This document shows positions 19,432 through 28,947 of a stretch of 64,000 bases of DNA, one piece after another. Position 1 is the first letter of the stretch. Each line of letters begins with the position of its first letter. Made by a program: the position numbers and the translations under genes. Source of the stretch: an uncultured Campylobacterota bacterium (GTDB taxonomy: Bacteria > Campylobacterota > Campylobacteria > Campylobacterales > Sulfurovaceae); the NCBI GenBank assembly GCA_937141405.1, contig CAKZQQ010000005.1, positions 682,001 through 746,000 on the forward strand, read 5' to 3'. Below the pieces are notes generated by a model. The model was given only the letters and a program-made list of their open reading frames with translations, searched no databases and was not told where the DNA came from.

Positions 19432-20187
19432 ATGTTATTGACAATCGTAGGAAACGGATCTATGGCAAAATCTTTAGCATTAGGTCTAGAAAAACAGTAC
19501 GAGATAGAAATTGTTGCAAGAGATACACAAAAAGCAAAAGAGTCTCTAGCCGGTTTAAAAAAGCCTGTAGAGATTCTTGAGCTAAAAGGGGTAGACATAA
19601 CAGGGAAAAATATTCTTCTTTGTGTGAAGCCAAATGCATTTTTTGAAGTTGCAACACATCTTCAAGGCGAAGCCAATATGCTTATCTCTATTTTGGCCGG
19701 CGTCAATATAGAGACTCTAGAGAGAAATATACTCAGCGACTATACTATCAGAGCTATGCCCAATATCTCTGCTGAATTTGGAAACTCAACCACAACAATT
19801 ACCGGCTCAAAAGAGAAAAAAGAGGAGACATTAGCGATATTTAAAACTATCGGTGAAGCTTTTTGGGTTGATAGCGAGAAAGAGCTTGATATCGCAACGG
19901 CTATTGGAGGAAGTGGCCCGGCTTTTCTTTCACTTGTTGCTGAAGCGATGATGGACGGAGGAGTCAAACAAGGACTTAAAAGAGATATGAGTATGCAACT
20001 AGTAGCATCACTATTTAAAGGCTTTGGACCACTCATACAGAGCGAACACCCCGCACTTATCAAAGATAAAGTTATGAGCCCGGCAGGAACAACGGCAGCA
20101 GGTTATAGCGCTTTAGAAGATGGAAAAGTAAGAGATGCTTTCATTAAAGCGATAGAGAAAAGCTTTAAAAGAACCCAGAAAGATTAA
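19432..20187 (+). CDS. proC: Pyrroline-5-carboxylate reductase
   Basis: 251 aa from the ATG at 19432. ProC reduces pyrroline-5-carboxylate to proline with NAD(P)H. The Rossmann start TIVGNGSMAKSLA, the SGPAFLSLVAEAM segment and the C-terminal signature SPAGTTAAGYSALEDG are typical. The frame is open from 19327, but those extra 35 residues are not ProC-like. AAGGA lies just before the chosen ATG. It is slightly shorter than E. coli ProC. Confidence 0.95.
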   Translation: MLLTIVGNGSMAKSLALGLEKQYEIEIVARDTQKAKESLAGLKKPVEILELKGVDITGKNILLCVKPNAFFEVATHLQGEANMLISILAGVNIETLERNILSDYTIRAMPNISAEFGNSTTTITGSKEKKEETLAIFKTIGEAFWVDSEKELDIATAIGGSGPAFLSLVAEAMMDGGVKQGLKRDMSMQLVASLFKGFGPLIQSEHPALIKDKVMSPAGTTAAGYSALEDGKVRDAFIKAIEKSFKRTQKD

Positions 20188-20198
20188 GGCTTGATTAT

Positions 20199-20924
20199 TT
20201 AGCAATATATCCTATAAGGTATATCGTTTAAATTTTCCAAGCTTAGCTCTTGTTCGTCCTCAAAATCATCCTCTTCACTCTCAAATTCGTCTATGATAAG
20301 TTTGAGATGTTCATCTTCTCCAAATTCCCACAAATAGAGATCATCTTGATCATGGACTTCAAACCCTGAACTAAGCTGATTGTGAAAGGCGACTCTCCCC
20401 TTACCGATATCATTAATGTCAAGCATAAAACTATCGACAAAAACAACACCATTTTTATCTTTTGCAGTAATTTTTAGAGCAATTGATGAGAGCATACTCT
20501 CGAAATGTTCAGATTCATCTCCATCATCATATATATGATGATCTGTTGCTTCCTCATTAGATTCCGGCTTTATAATAATAGCCAAAGAGCCTACACATCC
20601 CTTATTGCTTCTAACAGTATAGCTTATCATATCACTACCCGGATGTTCTGTGCCCGGTTGATAAAAAAGTGATCCACAATCCTCAATGGATACTTTTCCA
20701 TGGATTGCTTTTGCTTGAATAGCTGAAAGTAGTTCATTATCATCATCATAATCGAGATCATGATTAAAGGAGGTAAAGTGTTGCTCTCGACCTTTTTGTG
20801 CAATATCACAAATAAGTCGGTCGCCTTTGAAGTGCCCTATTTCCATCGAGATTAAAGAATCAAGACCAATTATTTTATCATTTCGAATCATAACTCTTTT
20901 GCCGTTGTGAATAAGTTGCAACAT
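20199..20924 (-). CDS. Uncharacterised 241-aa protein with adhesin-like N-terminus and one cadherin-like domain
   Basis: No named family recognised. The first 30 residues align without gaps to the N-terminus of the 1080-aa adhesin at 29842 (ML, NGK, I, D, I, L, S, S, EI; 13 of 30 identical). Residues about 55-118 resemble a degenerate cadherin/Ig-like module: GSLFYQPGTEHPGSDMISYT matches the GSYSYTPASGFTGTDTVDYT repeat of that adhesin. The C-terminal 120 residues are acidic (Asp/Glu-rich). No signal peptide or membrane segment. It may be a secreted or surface accessory protein, but this is inference. It converges on proC and has a 158-nt AT-rich upstream gap. Confidence 0.6.
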   Translation of the reverse strand: MLQLIHNGKRVMIRNDKIIGLDSLISMEIGHFKGDRLICDIAQKGREQHFTSFNHDLDYDDDNELLSAIQAKAIHGKVSIEDCGSLFYQPGTEHPGSDMISYTVRSNKGCVGSLAIIIKPESNEEATDHHIYDDGDESEHFESMLSSIALKITAKDKNGVVFVDSFMLDINDIGKGRVAFHNQLSSGFEVHDQDDLYLWEFGEDEHLKLIIDEFESEEDDFEDEQELSLENLNDIPYRIYC

Positions 20925-21023
20925 TACTTCACCTTAATAATTATTTAGTATTAAATAATATATTTTAACGAAAAAAAAATGATTATTTGCTTAAATGAAC
21001 CTTAAACTACATCTAAAAATTAG

Positions 21024-21038
21024 GTTACTTTGAGTAAC
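21024..21038 (-). terminator. Weak terminator downstream of the RluA-family gene
   Basis: GTTACT and AGTAAC form a 6-bp stem with a 3-nt loop. On the minus strand it is followed by CTAATTTTT. It lies 45-59 nt past the stop of the last gene of the ten-gene minus-strand run. The stem is weak. Confidence 0.35.
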
Positions 21039-21082
21039 TATCATTAAAATAGAATAAAAATTATATTTTATTTCATATAATA

Positions 21083-21817
21083 TTATTTATAGCGTAATAT
21101 ATCCTCAGGCTCTTTTGCTATAAATTCATAGTCAAATATCTTAAGGTAAGCCGAATGAAGCAAGATTCTTTTGGCTTTTGTTTTACTATCGTAACGCTCA
21201 TCGCCGACTATCGGATGGCCTATATGCGAAAGATGGACACGAATCTGATGTGTACGTCCCGTATCTATCTCAACTTCAATCTTACTTTTTTTGCCTTGTA
21301 TCTCTATAGGTTTTATCTTTGTAACTGCTTTTTTTCCGTTTTTTATATCCACTTTTGAAAAAGCCGCACCGCCTTTTTTATGGGTAGATATAGGAAGGTC
21401 TATCGCCTCTTCTTCATAAACTACACCCTCTACCCAAGCGATATATTTTTTTGTAACTTCTCTTCTTTTAAAAGCCTCTATCGCTTTTTTACCCCACTCT
21501 TTATCGCGAAATAAAACCAATACGCCACTCGTTTCTCTATCGAGTCTATGCAGAAGCTCTGCATCTTCTATGGCACCTTCTATGTCATAGCTGTCAATAA
21601 AAGCCGGTTTATCGACTGCGACCACAAACTCATCTTGATAGATGATGGAGATATCGCGTGGCATCTCAATGCGAAATCTAACATCTTCCTCCATCAATGC
21701 TCTTGCTATTTTTACCTTTTTATCGCCAACATAGACGATACCTCTATCGATAAGCTCTTTTGCTTTTTTGTTTGAGATATCCTCTTGGAGTCCCAATAAT
21801 TTATATGCTTTTTCCAT
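21083..21817 (-). CDS. RluA/RluD-family pseudouridine synthase
   Basis: 244 aa from ATG 21817 (AAGGG five bases upstream); the frame is open to 21853 but the extra residues are unlikely. An S4-like RNA-binding segment (KKAKELIDRGIVYVGDKKVK) precedes the catalytic domain with HRLDRETSGVLVL, whose Asp is the nucleophile, and DTGRTHQIRVHLSHIGHPI. The enzyme isomerises uridine in rRNA or tRNA; the exact site cannot be told. The start overlaps the DUF167 gene by 17 nt. It ends the ten-gene operon. Confidence 0.9.
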   Translation of the reverse strand: MEKAYKLLGLQEDISNKKAKELIDRGIVYVGDKKVKIARALMEEDVRFRIEMPRDISIIYQDEFVVAVDKPAFIDSYDIEGAIEDAELLHRLDRETSGVLVLFRDKEWGKKAIEAFKRREVTKKYIAWVEGVVYEEEAIDLPISTHKKGGAAFSKVDIKNGKKAVTKIKPIEIQGKKSKIEVEIDTGRTHQIRVHLSHIGHPIVGDERYDSKTKAKRILLHSAYLKIFDYEFIAKEPEDILRYK

Positions 21818-22103
21818 AATTACCCTTCTTGATCCATGCCTCAAACTCTTCACTCAAAGGAAAGGCGACAGTCTTTATCTTGGAAGTTTCACCGCTCTTT
21901 AGGATGATGTTGCTCTTCGGTATTTTAAAGCTTTTAGATAAAAATCTACAAAGCTCCTTGTTTGCCTCCCCCTCAACTGCAGCTGCTTTTATACGTATCT
22001 TTATGCTCTGCTCTCCATAGAGACCGCAAAACTCACTTTTGCTTGCTTTTGGTTGTGCCTTTATATACATAGTAACCGTCTTCTCTTCTATCTTATAGAA
22101 CAT
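21801..22103 (-). CDS. DUF167 (YggU) family protein
   Basis: 100 aa. The middle segment YIKAQPKASKSEFCG...IKIRIKAAAVEGEANKEL with KSNIILKSGETSKIK is the DUF167/YggU fold. Function is unknown in the family. I chose ATG 22103, which gives an 11-nt overlap with waaA; an upstream frame to 22151 would lie inside waaA. It is sandwiched between waaA and the RluA-type gene with overlaps on both sides, so translation is likely coupled. Confidence 0.82.
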   Translation of the reverse strand: MFYKIEEKTVTMYIKAQPKASKSEFCGLYGEQSIKIRIKAAAVEGEANKELCRFLSKSFKIPKSNIILKSGETSKIKTVAFPLSEEFEAWIKKGNYGKSI

Positions 22104-23259
22104 TATTGATACTTCGCATAATAGAGCGCGTGCTTGCCTTTTTATTGACAACGGTTGGCTCTAAAAGATTTGGATATGTCATAGCATCGACCAATTCCTC
22201 TTTTGAGACTATCTTGATACCATCAATACCGTCAAATATCTCTTTTTGGTTGAAGTAATGCTCTCCGGAGATTATCTTACATCCAAACTGTGCCGCTTCG
22301 GCTGCATTGTGTCCGCCGATAGGCTCAAACGAACCGCCAAGCACAACAAGATCACTCATCGCATATATATTGACAAGTTCGCCAAGTGCGTCAACAAGGA
22401 CAAGATCGCTCTCAAAGTTTTTATTGTCCGAGAATCTGTGATAACTCCAATCGTGCAACTTCGCCAAAGAGCGCATCATTCTATCCACCTTATCAAACCG
22501 TTCAGGATGTCTTGGAACGACAGCTATCTTTGCACTTGGTTTTTTTCTTTTGAGCTCTCGAAAACCATCCAATATCAAAGATTCTTCTCTCTCATGAGTA
22601 CTTGCCGCACAAACAAATATATCCGTATTTTTTTCATACTTTTTTGTTGCTTTTTTTATGTTAGCAAATTTGATATTGCCCATCACTTTTACACTATCAG
22701 CTCCAAGCTCTTTGAGTCTATCGGCATCGATTTCACTCTGTGCATATACTTCATCGATGTTGGCAAATATCCTTTTATAAAGCCACAAAAACCTTTGGTA
22801 TTTGGGGTATGATTTATCACTGATGCGAGCATTAACAAGCAGTGTTTTAGCGCCTCTTTTTTTTGCGAGTAAAAAGAGAAGATACCAAAGCTCCGCCTCA
22901 AAAACAACTAAAACTTTTTGCGGTTTAAGCCACCATAAAAGCAGAGGCTCAAAGGGAAGATATCTGCTATTTTCACTTCTTTTTGATATCTCTTCATAAC
23001 CTGTTTGTGTCGTAGCAGTTATGCGTAAATCTTTTGCTTTTATCTTATCAAATAAGATATGTGCTGCACTTGCCTCTCCATAAGAGCAGACATGCACCCA
23101 GATACCATCTTTTGGCAAGGGTGGATTTTTGATTTGAAAAAATCGTGCAGGGATAGAACGTCTATATTTCTTTTTAAAGGAGAGGATAAATAAAAAGGGA
23201 ATTGCTACAATCCAAAAGAGGATCGCCAAGGGTATATAGAAAAATGAAAATAGACTCAA
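22093..23259 (-). CDS. waaA: 3-deoxy-D-manno-octulosonic acid (Kdo) transferase
   Basis: 388 aa. WaaA/KdtA transfers Kdo from CMP-Kdo to lipid A precursor at the inner membrane. An N-terminal hydrophobic anchor (about 3-27) is followed by KKYRRSIPARFF and the WVHVCSYGEASAAHIL motif, then the C-terminal GT-B half with FVCAASTHEREESLI and GGSFEPIGGHNAAEAA. Length is slightly below the E. coli 425. It lies 3 nt downstream of the HP0958-like gene. Confidence 0.95.
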   Translation of the reverse strand: MSLFSFFYIPLAILFWIVAIPFLFILSFKKKYRRSIPARFFQIKNPPLPKDGIWVHVCSYGEASAAHILFDKIKAKDLRITATTQTGYEEISKRSENSRYLPFEPLLLWWLKPQKVLVVFEAELWYLLFLLAKKRGAKTLLVNARISDKSYPKYQRFLWLYKRIFANIDEVYAQSEIDADRLKELGADSVKVMGNIKFANIKKATKKYEKNTDIFVCAASTHEREESLILDGFRELKRKKPSAKIAVVPRHPERFDKVDRMMRSLAKLHDWSYHRFSDNKNFESDLVLVDALGELVNIYAMSDLVVLGGSFEPIGGHNAAEAAQFGCKIISGEHYFNQKEIFDGIDGIKIVSKEELVDAMTYPNLLEPTVVNKKASTRSIMRSINNVL

Positions 23260-23262
23260 GGA

Positions 23263-23982
23263 TTAAGCCTGAGTCAATTCACTCTCGACAAAGAGAATTC
23301 TACCGCAATGAGGACAGGTGATAATCTCTTCTGATCTAATAACCTCAGAGTATGCTTTGTCGCTAATTTTCATATAACATCCGTAACATGCCTGTTTTCT
23401 TAGAGGAACAACAGCGCTATTGCCGGCCCATGTTCTTATCTTCTCATAAAAAGCTAGAATTTTTTGCTCTATACTTCTTGTACTCTCATCTCTTTGTGTA
23501 TAGAGTTTTGTTTTGTTTTGCTCAATCTCATCTTTCTTTGCTACATTATCGGCATTTGTTTTTTCAAAGTCCTCTTTTGCGCTAGTAAGTTGATTTTCAA
23601 GCTCTTGAAGCATTGCAGTTTTCTTTTCATTGATAGCATTGATTCTATCGATCTCTTCGTTAGCAAAAGAGAGCTTCTCTTTAGCTATATCCTCTTCCAT
23701 AGAGAGCGCTTTCATCTCTTTTTCCGTCGTGATATCTTTTGATTTTTTTGCATGGGATTTGATCTGTTCTGAAAGTGCTTCTATCTGATCTTCAAATGCT
23801 TTAATTTTTGAACTATTCTCTTCTATCTCACTTTTTGTTTGAGACATCTCTTCTTCTATAGCATCAACTTTTTCTTGAGACTTTGCTATCTTTGCATCTA
23901 TCTCATCTATTTGTGGCGTAAAACTATCTAGTTCTCTATCTATTTGTGCAAGCTCTATAAGCTCTTTAAGATTTTTATTCAA
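23263..23982 (-). CDS. HP0958-like coiled-coil zinc-ribbon protein
   Basis: 239 aa. The first ~180 residues are one long charged coiled coil; the C-terminus is a zinc ribbon with CYGC and CPHCGRI. This architecture is that of Helicobacter pylori HP0958 (FlgZ), which stabilises RpoN and binds flagellin mRNA, and of related Campylobacterota proteins. No flagellar gene is present here, and the neighbours are LPS and translation genes, so a more general role is possible. Family assignment is firm, function is by analogy. Confidence 0.85.
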   Translation of the reverse strand: MNKNLKELIELAQIDRELDSFTPQIDEIDAKIAKSQEKVDAIEEEMSQTKSEIEENSSKIKAFEDQIEALSEQIKSHAKKSKDITTEKEMKALSMEEDIAKEKLSFANEEIDRINAINEKKTAMLQELENQLTSAKEDFEKTNADNVAKKDEIEQNKTKLYTQRDESTRSIEQKILAFYEKIRTWAGNSAVVPLRKQACYGCYMKISDKAYSEVIRSEEIITCPHCGRILFVESELTQA

Positions 23983-24032
23983 TTTTGATCCTTCTTGGAT
24001 TTAGGAATTCTTGGCTTAACGCCCTATATAAC

Positions 24033-24770
24033 CTACTTGCAACCAAATGTTACAAATGGATTTTTTGAGTTTGTGATTATAGCTAAAATAGGTAAAACTT
24101 TCAACTCACTTGCTAAAATTTCTGCAAAAAATGACTCGCTCTCAAAATGACCGATATCAACCATCATAAGATTTTGGCTCATTGCCTTCATCGCATCGTG
24201 GTATTTGATGTCTCCTGTTAAAAAACAATCTGCTTGTATATCATCTATCATAGATGCACCCGAGCCTGTCACCATAGCTATAGAGTCTATATGCTCTTTT
24301 GGGTTGACTGTTTTTATCTGTTTGAGATGGAGTTTATCGCCAAGTAGAGCAAAAAGGGACTCTTTTGAGAAATCAACCTTTGCTTGAAGTATATACCCCT
24401 CGCCAAAAGTTGTATCAATATCAAATCCTAATATCTGCTCAAAAACATAGCGGTTAAGATGTGTTTTATCAAAGTTAGTATGCATCGCTATGTGTGCGAT
24501 ATCTTTTTTGATCATCTTGGCTATCAGATTTGCAGGATATCTATCAAGATCCAATGACTCTATACCACCGAATATCAAGGGGTGATGAGTAATGATAAGG
24601 CTATTTGGCTCGATAGTTTCAAGCAGAGCATCATCAACATCAAGAGAGCAGTAGATTTGAGTAATCTCTTTATCAAATGAGCCGACATTAAGCCCGCTAT
24701 TATCCCATGCTTCTTGAAGCTCAAAAGGACTTAGGTCATCTAGAAAATCATATATCTCTTGGAGTTTCAT
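24033..24770 (-). CDS. Nif3-like dinuclear metal centre protein
   Basis: 245 aa. [13 protein letters not shown] and the later VDIGHFESE motif supply the His/Asp/Glu residues that hold two metals in the Nif3/YbgI family; some members act as GTP cyclohydrolase-like enzymes, but the general function is unsettled. The start overlaps the glyQ stop by 4 nt. It sits 50 nt upstream of the HP0958-like gene. Confidence 0.9.
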   Translation of the reverse strand: MKLQEIYDFLDDLSPFELQEAWDNSGLNVGSFDKEITQIYCSLDVDDALLETIEPNSLIITHHPLIFGGIESLDLDRYPANLIAKMIKKDIAHIAMHTNFDKTHLNRYVFEQILGFDIDTTFGEGYILQAKVDFSKESLFALLGDKLHLKQIKTVNPKEHIDSIAMVTGSGASMIDDIQADCFLTGDIKYHDAMKAMSQNLMMVDIGHFESESFFAEILASELKVLPILAIITNSKNPFVTFGCK

Positions 24771-25663
24771 CTGTTTTTTACTCTCTCGTTTCTCTCACTC
24801 TCTTGAGCTTTATAAGCTTGCGCACACCCTTTTGAGAGCTCTCTAATACGCAAGATATACTCTTGTCTTGCAGCTTGAGAGATAGCTTTTCTGGCATCAA
24901 GCACATTAAATGCATGTGATGCTCGCATACACTCATCATATGCAGGCAGTGGCAACTGCGCATTTAGGCACGACTGACACTCTTTAACAGCATCTTCGAA
25001 ATGAGTAAAAAGTGTCCCAACATCAGCAACCTCAAAGTGGTATTTACTAAATTCGTACTCGCTCTCTCTATGCACATCGCCGTAAGTTGTAATACCGTTT
25101 TTTGTCTCATTCCAGACGATATCAAAGACGCTATGAACATCTTGGAGGTACATCGCGAGACGTTCAGTCCCGTATGTTATCTCGACAGCGACAGGATCAC
25201 AAGGCAAGCCTCCAACTTGCTGGAAGTAGGTAAACTGTGTCACCTCCATACCATCAAGCCAAACCTCCCAGCCAAGTCCCCAAGCTCCAAGTGTCGGTGA
25301 CTCCCAATTGTCCTCTACAAAACGAATATCATGCTCTTTTAAGTTGAGCCCTAGATACTCCAAGCTTTTGAGATACAGCTCTTGGATGTCATCAGGGCTT
25401 GGTTTGATGAGCACTTGAAATTGGTAATAGGCGCCTAGTCTATTTGGATTTTCACCATATCTTCCATCGGTTGGACGGCGACTTGGAGCTACATAAGCAC
25501 AACTCCAAGGCGTGCTATCTAGACTTCGCAACAGTGTTGCCGGATGAAATGTCCCTGCTCCTGCACTGATATCATACGGTTGTAAGATTGTACAGCCCTG
25601 CTTCGCCCAAAACTCCTGAAGTTTGAGTAGCAACTCACTAAATGTTATTGCATTTTTATTCAT
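24767..25663 (-). CDS. glyQ: Glycyl-tRNA synthetase alpha subunit
   Basis: 298 aa. Catalytic subunit of the bacterial alpha2beta2 glycyl-tRNA synthetase. The N-terminal [46 protein letters not shown] and the [19 protein letters not shown] segments are diagnostic. glyS (beta) is not adjacent and must be elsewhere, which is common in Campylobacterota. It follows the glutaredoxin-like gene by 2 nt. Confidence 0.97.
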   Translation of the reverse strand: MNKNAITFSELLLKLQEFWAKQGCTILQPYDISAGAGTFHPATLLRSLDSTPWSCAYVAPSRRPTDGRYGENPNRLGAYYQFQVLIKPSPDDIQELYLKSLEYLGLNLKEHDIRFVEDNWESPTLGAWGLGWEVWLDGMEVTQFTYFQQVGGLPCDPVAVEITYGTERLAMYLQDVHSVFDIVWNETKNGITTYGDVHRESEYEFSKYHFEVADVGTLFTHFEDAVKECQSCLNAQLPLPAYDECMRASHAFNVLDARKAISQAARQEYILRIRELSKGCAQAYKAQESERNERVKNR

Positions 25664-25665
25664 AA

Positions 25666-25914
25666 TTAACCTAACGCCTTCTCGATTTTTTTCTCATCAA
25701 ATCCACATATCCAATGAGTACCTATCAGTATAACGGGGATACCTTTACAGCCATGTTTCAAGCAGTCACTCGCTGCTCTTTTATCTTTTGTGATATCGAT
25801 AGCTCTAAATTTGAGCCCTCTTTTTTTGAAATAGCTCTTTGCTCTTGTACACCATACACACGAAGGGGATGTAAAAATCACAATCGATTTTTGTCTCTTT
25901 TTTACTTCGCTCAT
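25666..25914 (-). CDS. Glutaredoxin-like thiol-disulphide protein
   Basis: 82 aa with a thioredoxin fold: [16 protein letters not shown] carries the active-site CVWC (19-22), and [20 protein letters not shown] contains the cis-Pro and the GF motif of glutaredoxins. It probably reduces disulphides or mixed disulphides in the cytosol. It lies between purE (8 nt) and glyQ (2 nt) in the long minus-strand run. Confidence 0.88.
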   Translation of the reverse strand: MSEVKKRQKSIVIFTSPSCVWCTRAKSYFKKRGLKFRAIDITKDKRAASDCLKHGCKGIPVILIGTHWICGFDEKKIEKALG

Positions 25915-25922
25915 TGTAACCT

Positions 25923-26417
25923 CTAAAGGATGATCTCTATCTCGCTAGAATCAAGCTCAACTTTTTTCGCTTTTGCTATGCGATCCTCTTGGAGTTTAAT
26001 CTTAAGCTCATCATTTTGCAATGCCATTATCTGCACAGCAAGATAGGCAGCATTAACGGCACCGGCATTCCCGATGGCGAGTGTACCTACAGGCATACCT
26101 GCGGGCATCATCACAGTACTCAACAGAGCATCTTCACCTCGAAGCTCACCACTTGCCATAGGAACACCGAGGACAGGTTTTGTCGTCGTTGCCGCAACTG
26201 CGCCGGCTAAGTGTGCCGCCATCCCTGCTGCTGCTATAAATACCTGTGCACCTTTTGCTTCTGCTTCGATGATATAGCTCTTAGTTCTGTTTGGACTTCG
26301 ATGCGCTGAAGATATAATGATCTCATAAGGAACACCAAATTTTTCCAAAGTATCACCACACTCTTTCATCACCTCATAATCGCTTTTGCTTCCTATAATT
26401 ATAGATACAAACTTCAT
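25923..26417 (-). CDS. purE: N5-carboxyaminoimidazole ribonucleotide mutase
   Basis: 164 aa from ATG 26417 (GAGGG five bases upstream); the frame is open to 26429. PurE converts N5-CAIR to CAIR in purine synthesis. GSKSD (9-13), [10 protein letters not shown] and [20 protein letters not shown] are the class I signatures. No purK neighbours it in this window. Confidence 0.96.
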   Translation of the reverse strand: MKFVSIIIGSKSDYEVMKECGDTLEKFGVPYEIIISSAHRSPNRTKSYIIEAEAKGAQVFIAAAGMAAHLAGAVAATTTKPVLGVPMASGELRGEDALLSTVMMPAGMPVGTLAIGNAGAVNAAYLAVQIMALQNDELKIKLQEDRIAKAKKVELDSSEIEIIL

Positions 26418-26490
26418 AACAACCCTCATTTTTGATATTGTACGATTTTACCAAAAGATTGATTAATAGCTCTCATAGGTTTTAAGGAAC

Positions 26491-27111
26491 CTATTTGTAA
26501 AAATGTTGATAGTCCTTCTCTCTTGCAAAATCTCCGCCCCACTTCCAACCGTGCCTTTTAAATATTTGCACCGCTTCGCTTCGCTTTTTCAATACTGCTT
26601 TGCCTTGTGGTGTCGTGAGAATTTTTGATCGATCAAGATAGGGAGCAGATGCCTTGTGCGAACTCTTACCGCTTGCAAAGACATAAGGATTTTCTATGGG
26701 ATTAAGATCGATAGCAAGCCCATAAGCGTGCTTTGAAAAGTGTTTGCTTCCTGTGGCATTGCGACAGTTAAATGCTGAGCTGTTATCGGCCTCAATGGAG
26801 TGCCAATCACTTCCGCCATACACCCTGATAGGCTCCATCTTATTGATAGGATAATTTGCAACATACAGCGCTTGAAAAATCTGAGCAACTTCTTGTGCCA
26901 CACTCTCATGCACCACAAGCTCACCCCTATGATCTTTACTGTCAAAACCGAGATATTTGACACTTACAACACGCAACTCATCAAGCCCTACAGGGCACCC
27001 TCTGTGATAGCTCACACCTTGCATCTGCTCTTTTTGCTCACCACTCAACAAGCGAATATCACTGGCAAAAATCATCACACTCAATGAAAAAAATACGAGA
27101 ATACTTTTCAC
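26491..27111 (-). CDS. M15-family D,D-carboxypeptidase-like exported peptidase
   Basis: 206 aa with an N-terminal signal peptide (MKSILVFFSLSVMIFAS). The zinc-site motifs SKHAYGLAIDLNP and KWGGDFAREKDYQHF match VanY/endolysin-type M15 peptidases, so it likely cuts peptidoglycan peptides in the periplasm. The start overlaps the U32-family gene stop by 4 nt (ATGA). It adds to the cell-wall remodelling set of this window. Confidence 0.87.
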   Translation of the reverse strand: MKSILVFFSLSVMIFASDIRLLSGEQKEQMQGVSYHRGCPVGLDELRVVSVKYLGFDSKDHRGELVVHESVAQEVAQIFQALYVANYPINKMEPIRVYGGSDWHSIEADNSSAFNCRNATGSKHFSKHAYGLAIDLNPIENPYVFASGKSSHKASAPYLDRSKILTTPQGKAVLKKRSEAVQIFKRHGWKWGGDFAREKDYQHFYK

Positions 27112-28409
27112 GCTTCTACAAGTCCTTTCTTTTCTAAAGCCTCATCGATGCCTCTTCGCAAGATCGTATAACTCGGCAACATACACGGCAAGAGTATATC
27201 TCGCTCATCTCCACTATGAATACACGCAAACTCTCTGCCCTCTTTTGAGATGATTTTTTTTATTGTGAGCCAATAGGCACCATCGATCAACTCGATCTTC
27301 CCATACTCGTTATCCACTGCATCCAGTGATGCTCCATGCGGTAAAACGATCTCCACCGTATCACCCACGCAAGTTTTGTCTTTACATCTCCATGTAAGAC
27401 CGTCTTCGCCTACAAGTGCTGCGACTTGATGGGTGCCGTATTGGATAGTAAAATCATGCGATTGGGTATCGTTTTTTTCAAAGGGACGAGAGATAAGATA
27501 GGCATCACTAAAGCCTCTATTTTGAATAGTGTGAAGCTCTTTTTGGTATCGCTTGCCATCAAAGCTTCCTGCATAAAAATCATCAATCGCTGCCCTGTAA
27601 GCTTTTGTAACTACACCGACATAATAAGGCGATTTTGTTCTTCCCTCTATTTTTAAACTATCGATTACACCGCTTGAGAGAATCTCATCGATATGTGATG
27701 CCATATTCATATCTTTTGCATTCATGATATAGGTGCCGATCTCTTTTTCTTCATCCAACCTAAAAGTCGTCTGCGTTTCAGGGTTGTGCGCATAGACCTC
27801 ATAAGGGAATCTACAGTCATTGGCACAACTACCGCGATTTGGCACTCTTCCCATCTGAAGTGCCGAGACAAGACATCTACCACTATAGGCAAAACACATG
27901 GAGCCGTGTACAAAAACCTCAAGCTCAAGCTCGGGGAGTTCACGCTTGATAGCTTCACAATCTTTTAAGCTAATCTCACGCGCCGTGATGATCCTCTGCA
28001 CTCCCATATCATAATAGACTTTTGCGTCAAGCACATTCATCACATTGGCTTGTGTAGAGAGGTGGATAGGGATATTTGGAGCGATCTCCTTGCAAAGTTG
28101 CAATACTCCCGGACTTGCGACGATAAAAGCATCGGGAGCCAACTCGCTCATCTGGGCGATATGCTTTTTATAAAGATTTATCTGGGAATTAAATGGAAAG
28201 CTATTGATCGTGACATAAACTTTTTTGCCCCGTTCATGCGCATACTCTATCCCTTTGTGAAAACTCTCCCTATCAAACTCTTTTCCCGAGCGGATACGAA
28301 GCGAAAAACTACTCACGCCACCATAGACTGCATCTGCTCCATAGTTGAATGCGATCTTGAGTTTCTCTAGATTTCCCGCCGGACTTAAAAGCTCTACCTT
28401 TTGACTCAT
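27108..28409 (-). CDS. U32-family peptidase-like protein (TrhP/YegQ-type)
   Basis: 433 aa from ATG 28409; the frame extends to 28442 without support. ELLSPAGNLEKLKIAFNYGA, AVYGGVSSFSLR, and the Cys set CFAYSGRCLVS / NRGSCANDC are the U32 hallmarks. E. coli members TrhP and RlhA hydroxylate tRNA or rRNA and are not proven peptidases, so an RNA-hydroxylation role is more likely than proteolysis. First gene of the ten-gene minus-strand run. Confidence 0.92.
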   Translation of the reverse strand: MSQKVELLSPAGNLEKLKIAFNYGADAVYGGVSSFSLRIRSGKEFDRESFHKGIEYAHERGKKVYVTINSFPFNSQINLYKKHIAQMSELAPDAFIVASPGVLQLCKEIAPNIPIHLSTQANVMNVLDAKVYYDMGVQRIITAREISLKDCEAIKRELPELELEVFVHGSMCFAYSGRCLVSALQMGRVPNRGSCANDCRFPYEVYAHNPETQTTFRLDEEKEIGTYIMNAKDMNMASHIDEILSSGVIDSLKIEGRTKSPYYVGVVTKAYRAAIDDFYAGSFDGKRYQKELHTIQNRGFSDAYLISRPFEKNDTQSHDFTIQYGTHQVAALVGEDGLTWRCKDKTCVGDTVEIVLPHGASLDAVDNEYGKIELIDGAYWLTIKKIISKEGREFACIHSGDERDILLPCMLPSYTILRRGIDEALEKKGLVEA

Positions 28410-28508
28410 TTGACTTCTTTTGTTTTTTCGTAATTGTACCAAAATTTTCGATTTGCATTTTTACACTCAATAGGATATCATAACATCAATTTCAAGTAGA
28501 GAATACAA

Positions 28509-28943
28509 ATGGAACCATACCGCTCAATCATTATGACTACATCTTTATTGTATGCATTTTTTGCCTCATTTGCGTTTACCCAATTTCAATTAGCAACAGA
28601 CCAAAGCCAATTCATCAATGCACATGACGCAATGTTCTCAACAAAAGTCCACTTTGGGCTTATCATTCTCGCACTCTTTCCGCTGTGGGGTCCTATTATT
28701 ATCTCAGAAACACACAAAAAAGCTCTAAAAATTTTATATGTACTTGCTATTTTTGAGTTAGGATTTATGATTTTTTTATTGGCTTTAGCCATTACGGAAC
28801 CAAGATACAATGACCTATTTCACAAAAGTATTGCATTCATTTTAGCTCTGCTTTCCATAGCCTCCCTAATCGCTGTTCTGTTTCAGTTATTTAAAAATAA
28901 CAAACCAAATAACGATTTAGGCTATAATACAGACAAAAAGTAA
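28509..28943 (+). CDS. Small four-TM membrane protein of unknown function
   Basis: 144 aa with hydrophobic segments near 10-25, 47-65, 76-97 and 107-127, and a charged Asn/Lys tail. I do not recognise a family. The layout (YRSIIMTTSLLYAFFASF, then HFGLIILALFPLWGPIII) suggests an integral inner-membrane protein. It is followed after 4 nt by the PHP phosphatase, so the two probably share a transcript. Confidence 0.7.
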   Translation: MEPYRSIIMTTSLLYAFFASFAFTQFQLATDQSQFINAHDAMFSTKVHFGLIILALFPLWGPIIISETHKKALKILYVLAIFELGFMIFLLALAITEPRYNDLFHKSIAFILALLSIASLIAVLFQLFKNNKPNNDLGYNTDKK

Positions 28944-28947
28944 ATTG

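Noticed and set aside
20940-20959. ATTATTTA/TAAATAAT dyad upstream of the 241-aa gene as an operator
   Set aside because: Composed only of A/T with a GTAT centre; expected by chance in this composition.
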